Of a stretch of DNA of 64,000 nucleotides, positions 63,786-64,000 are shown piece by piece. Both the position numbers and the translations under genes were made by a program. How positions within the stretch are numbered: position 1 is the first letter of the stretch; each line of letters begins with the position of its first letter. Under the pieces are notes generated by a model. That model made no database searches, was not told the DNA's origin, and saw nothing but the letters and a program-made list of their open reading frames with translations. This DNA is from Doris montereyensis (lineage: Eukaryota; Mollusca; Gastropoda; Nudibranchia; Dorididae): positions 159,287 through 223,286 of the forward strand of contig JAXRKP010000313.1 in the NCBI GenBank assembly GCA_037039925.1, in the 5' to 3' direction.

Positions 63786-64000
63786 GAGATCTACGATCAA
63801 AGTTTCATGTAACACATTTCACATAATATGTTAACGCTGGCTTCCGGCGACGAACAGACGTGTTTTTGCTTTTTATCGGATTTTTGTCATCGTTTTATCA
63901 TTTATATTTAACAATATTCGTGGCTTTCTTGTGCCATAAATTGTTCCAAGTTGAAAATGGATATTCCTGGATCGTTGTGCTTTTTGATTTTAATGTTTTT

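Overview
Eukaryotic (metazoan) genomic DNA, most likely from a lophotrochozoan and probably a gastropod mollusc. The evidence is long AT-rich introns with GT-AG exons, tRNA-derived SINEs, RTE-like LINE copies, (AGATCT)n tracts, and minisatellites in almost every intron. The species cannot be named from the sequence. There are no bacterial, viral or CRISPR features. About 4% of the window is recognisable host coding sequence.

Gene layout: two conserved genes lie head to head with start codons 371 bp apart. On the minus strand (937-14689) is PIGK, the catalytic C13-protease subunit of the ER GPI transamidase. Eight exons are visible (about 269 codons), including the signal peptide, the HGGDG catalytic His and the IDTCQ catalytic Cys; the C-terminal exons lie beyond the left edge. 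On the plus strand (15061-43540) is an AK5-type adenylate kinase with twelve exons and about 574 codons: an RIIa-like docking N-terminus, then two adenylate kinase domains. From memory PIGK and AK5 are also divergent neighbours in human (1p31.1), so this looks like deep microsynteny across a shared promoter. Seven single-base indels interrupt conserved exons while every inferred splice junction is intact, which fits long-read consensus error better than pseudogenes.

Repeat layout: PIGK introns hold 34- to 70-bp minisatellites, SINEs (an inverted SINE pair flanks exon 4), and copies of a roughly 1-kb element with short terminal inverted repeats. AK5 introns hold a (TTC)~133 tract (intron 1), 21-bp and 33-bp arrays (intron 2), 40-bp and 44-bp arrays (3), a 37-bp array (4), a LINE fragment plus the 1-kb element (5), a Tc1/mariner copy with long inverted repeats plus (GA)n (6), a 50-bp array and SINEs (7), a 30-bp array (9), LINE and 1-kb element copies (10) and a 39-bp array (11).

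From 43.5 kb to the right edge no convincing host exon was found. This part holds two RTE-like LINE copies (44.4-46.0 kb plus strand; 58.7-62.0 kb minus strand, near full length), a triplicated ~430-bp repeat (48.9-50.2 kb), (TA)n and (TC)n tracts, a SINE pair whose tail appears to have seeded a 3.5-kb satellite (53.6-57.1 kb), GA/GT/GTA microsatellites and a 38-bp array near the right end. The long ORFs inside these arrays exist only because the repeat unit length is a multiple of three or lacks stop codons; they are not genes.
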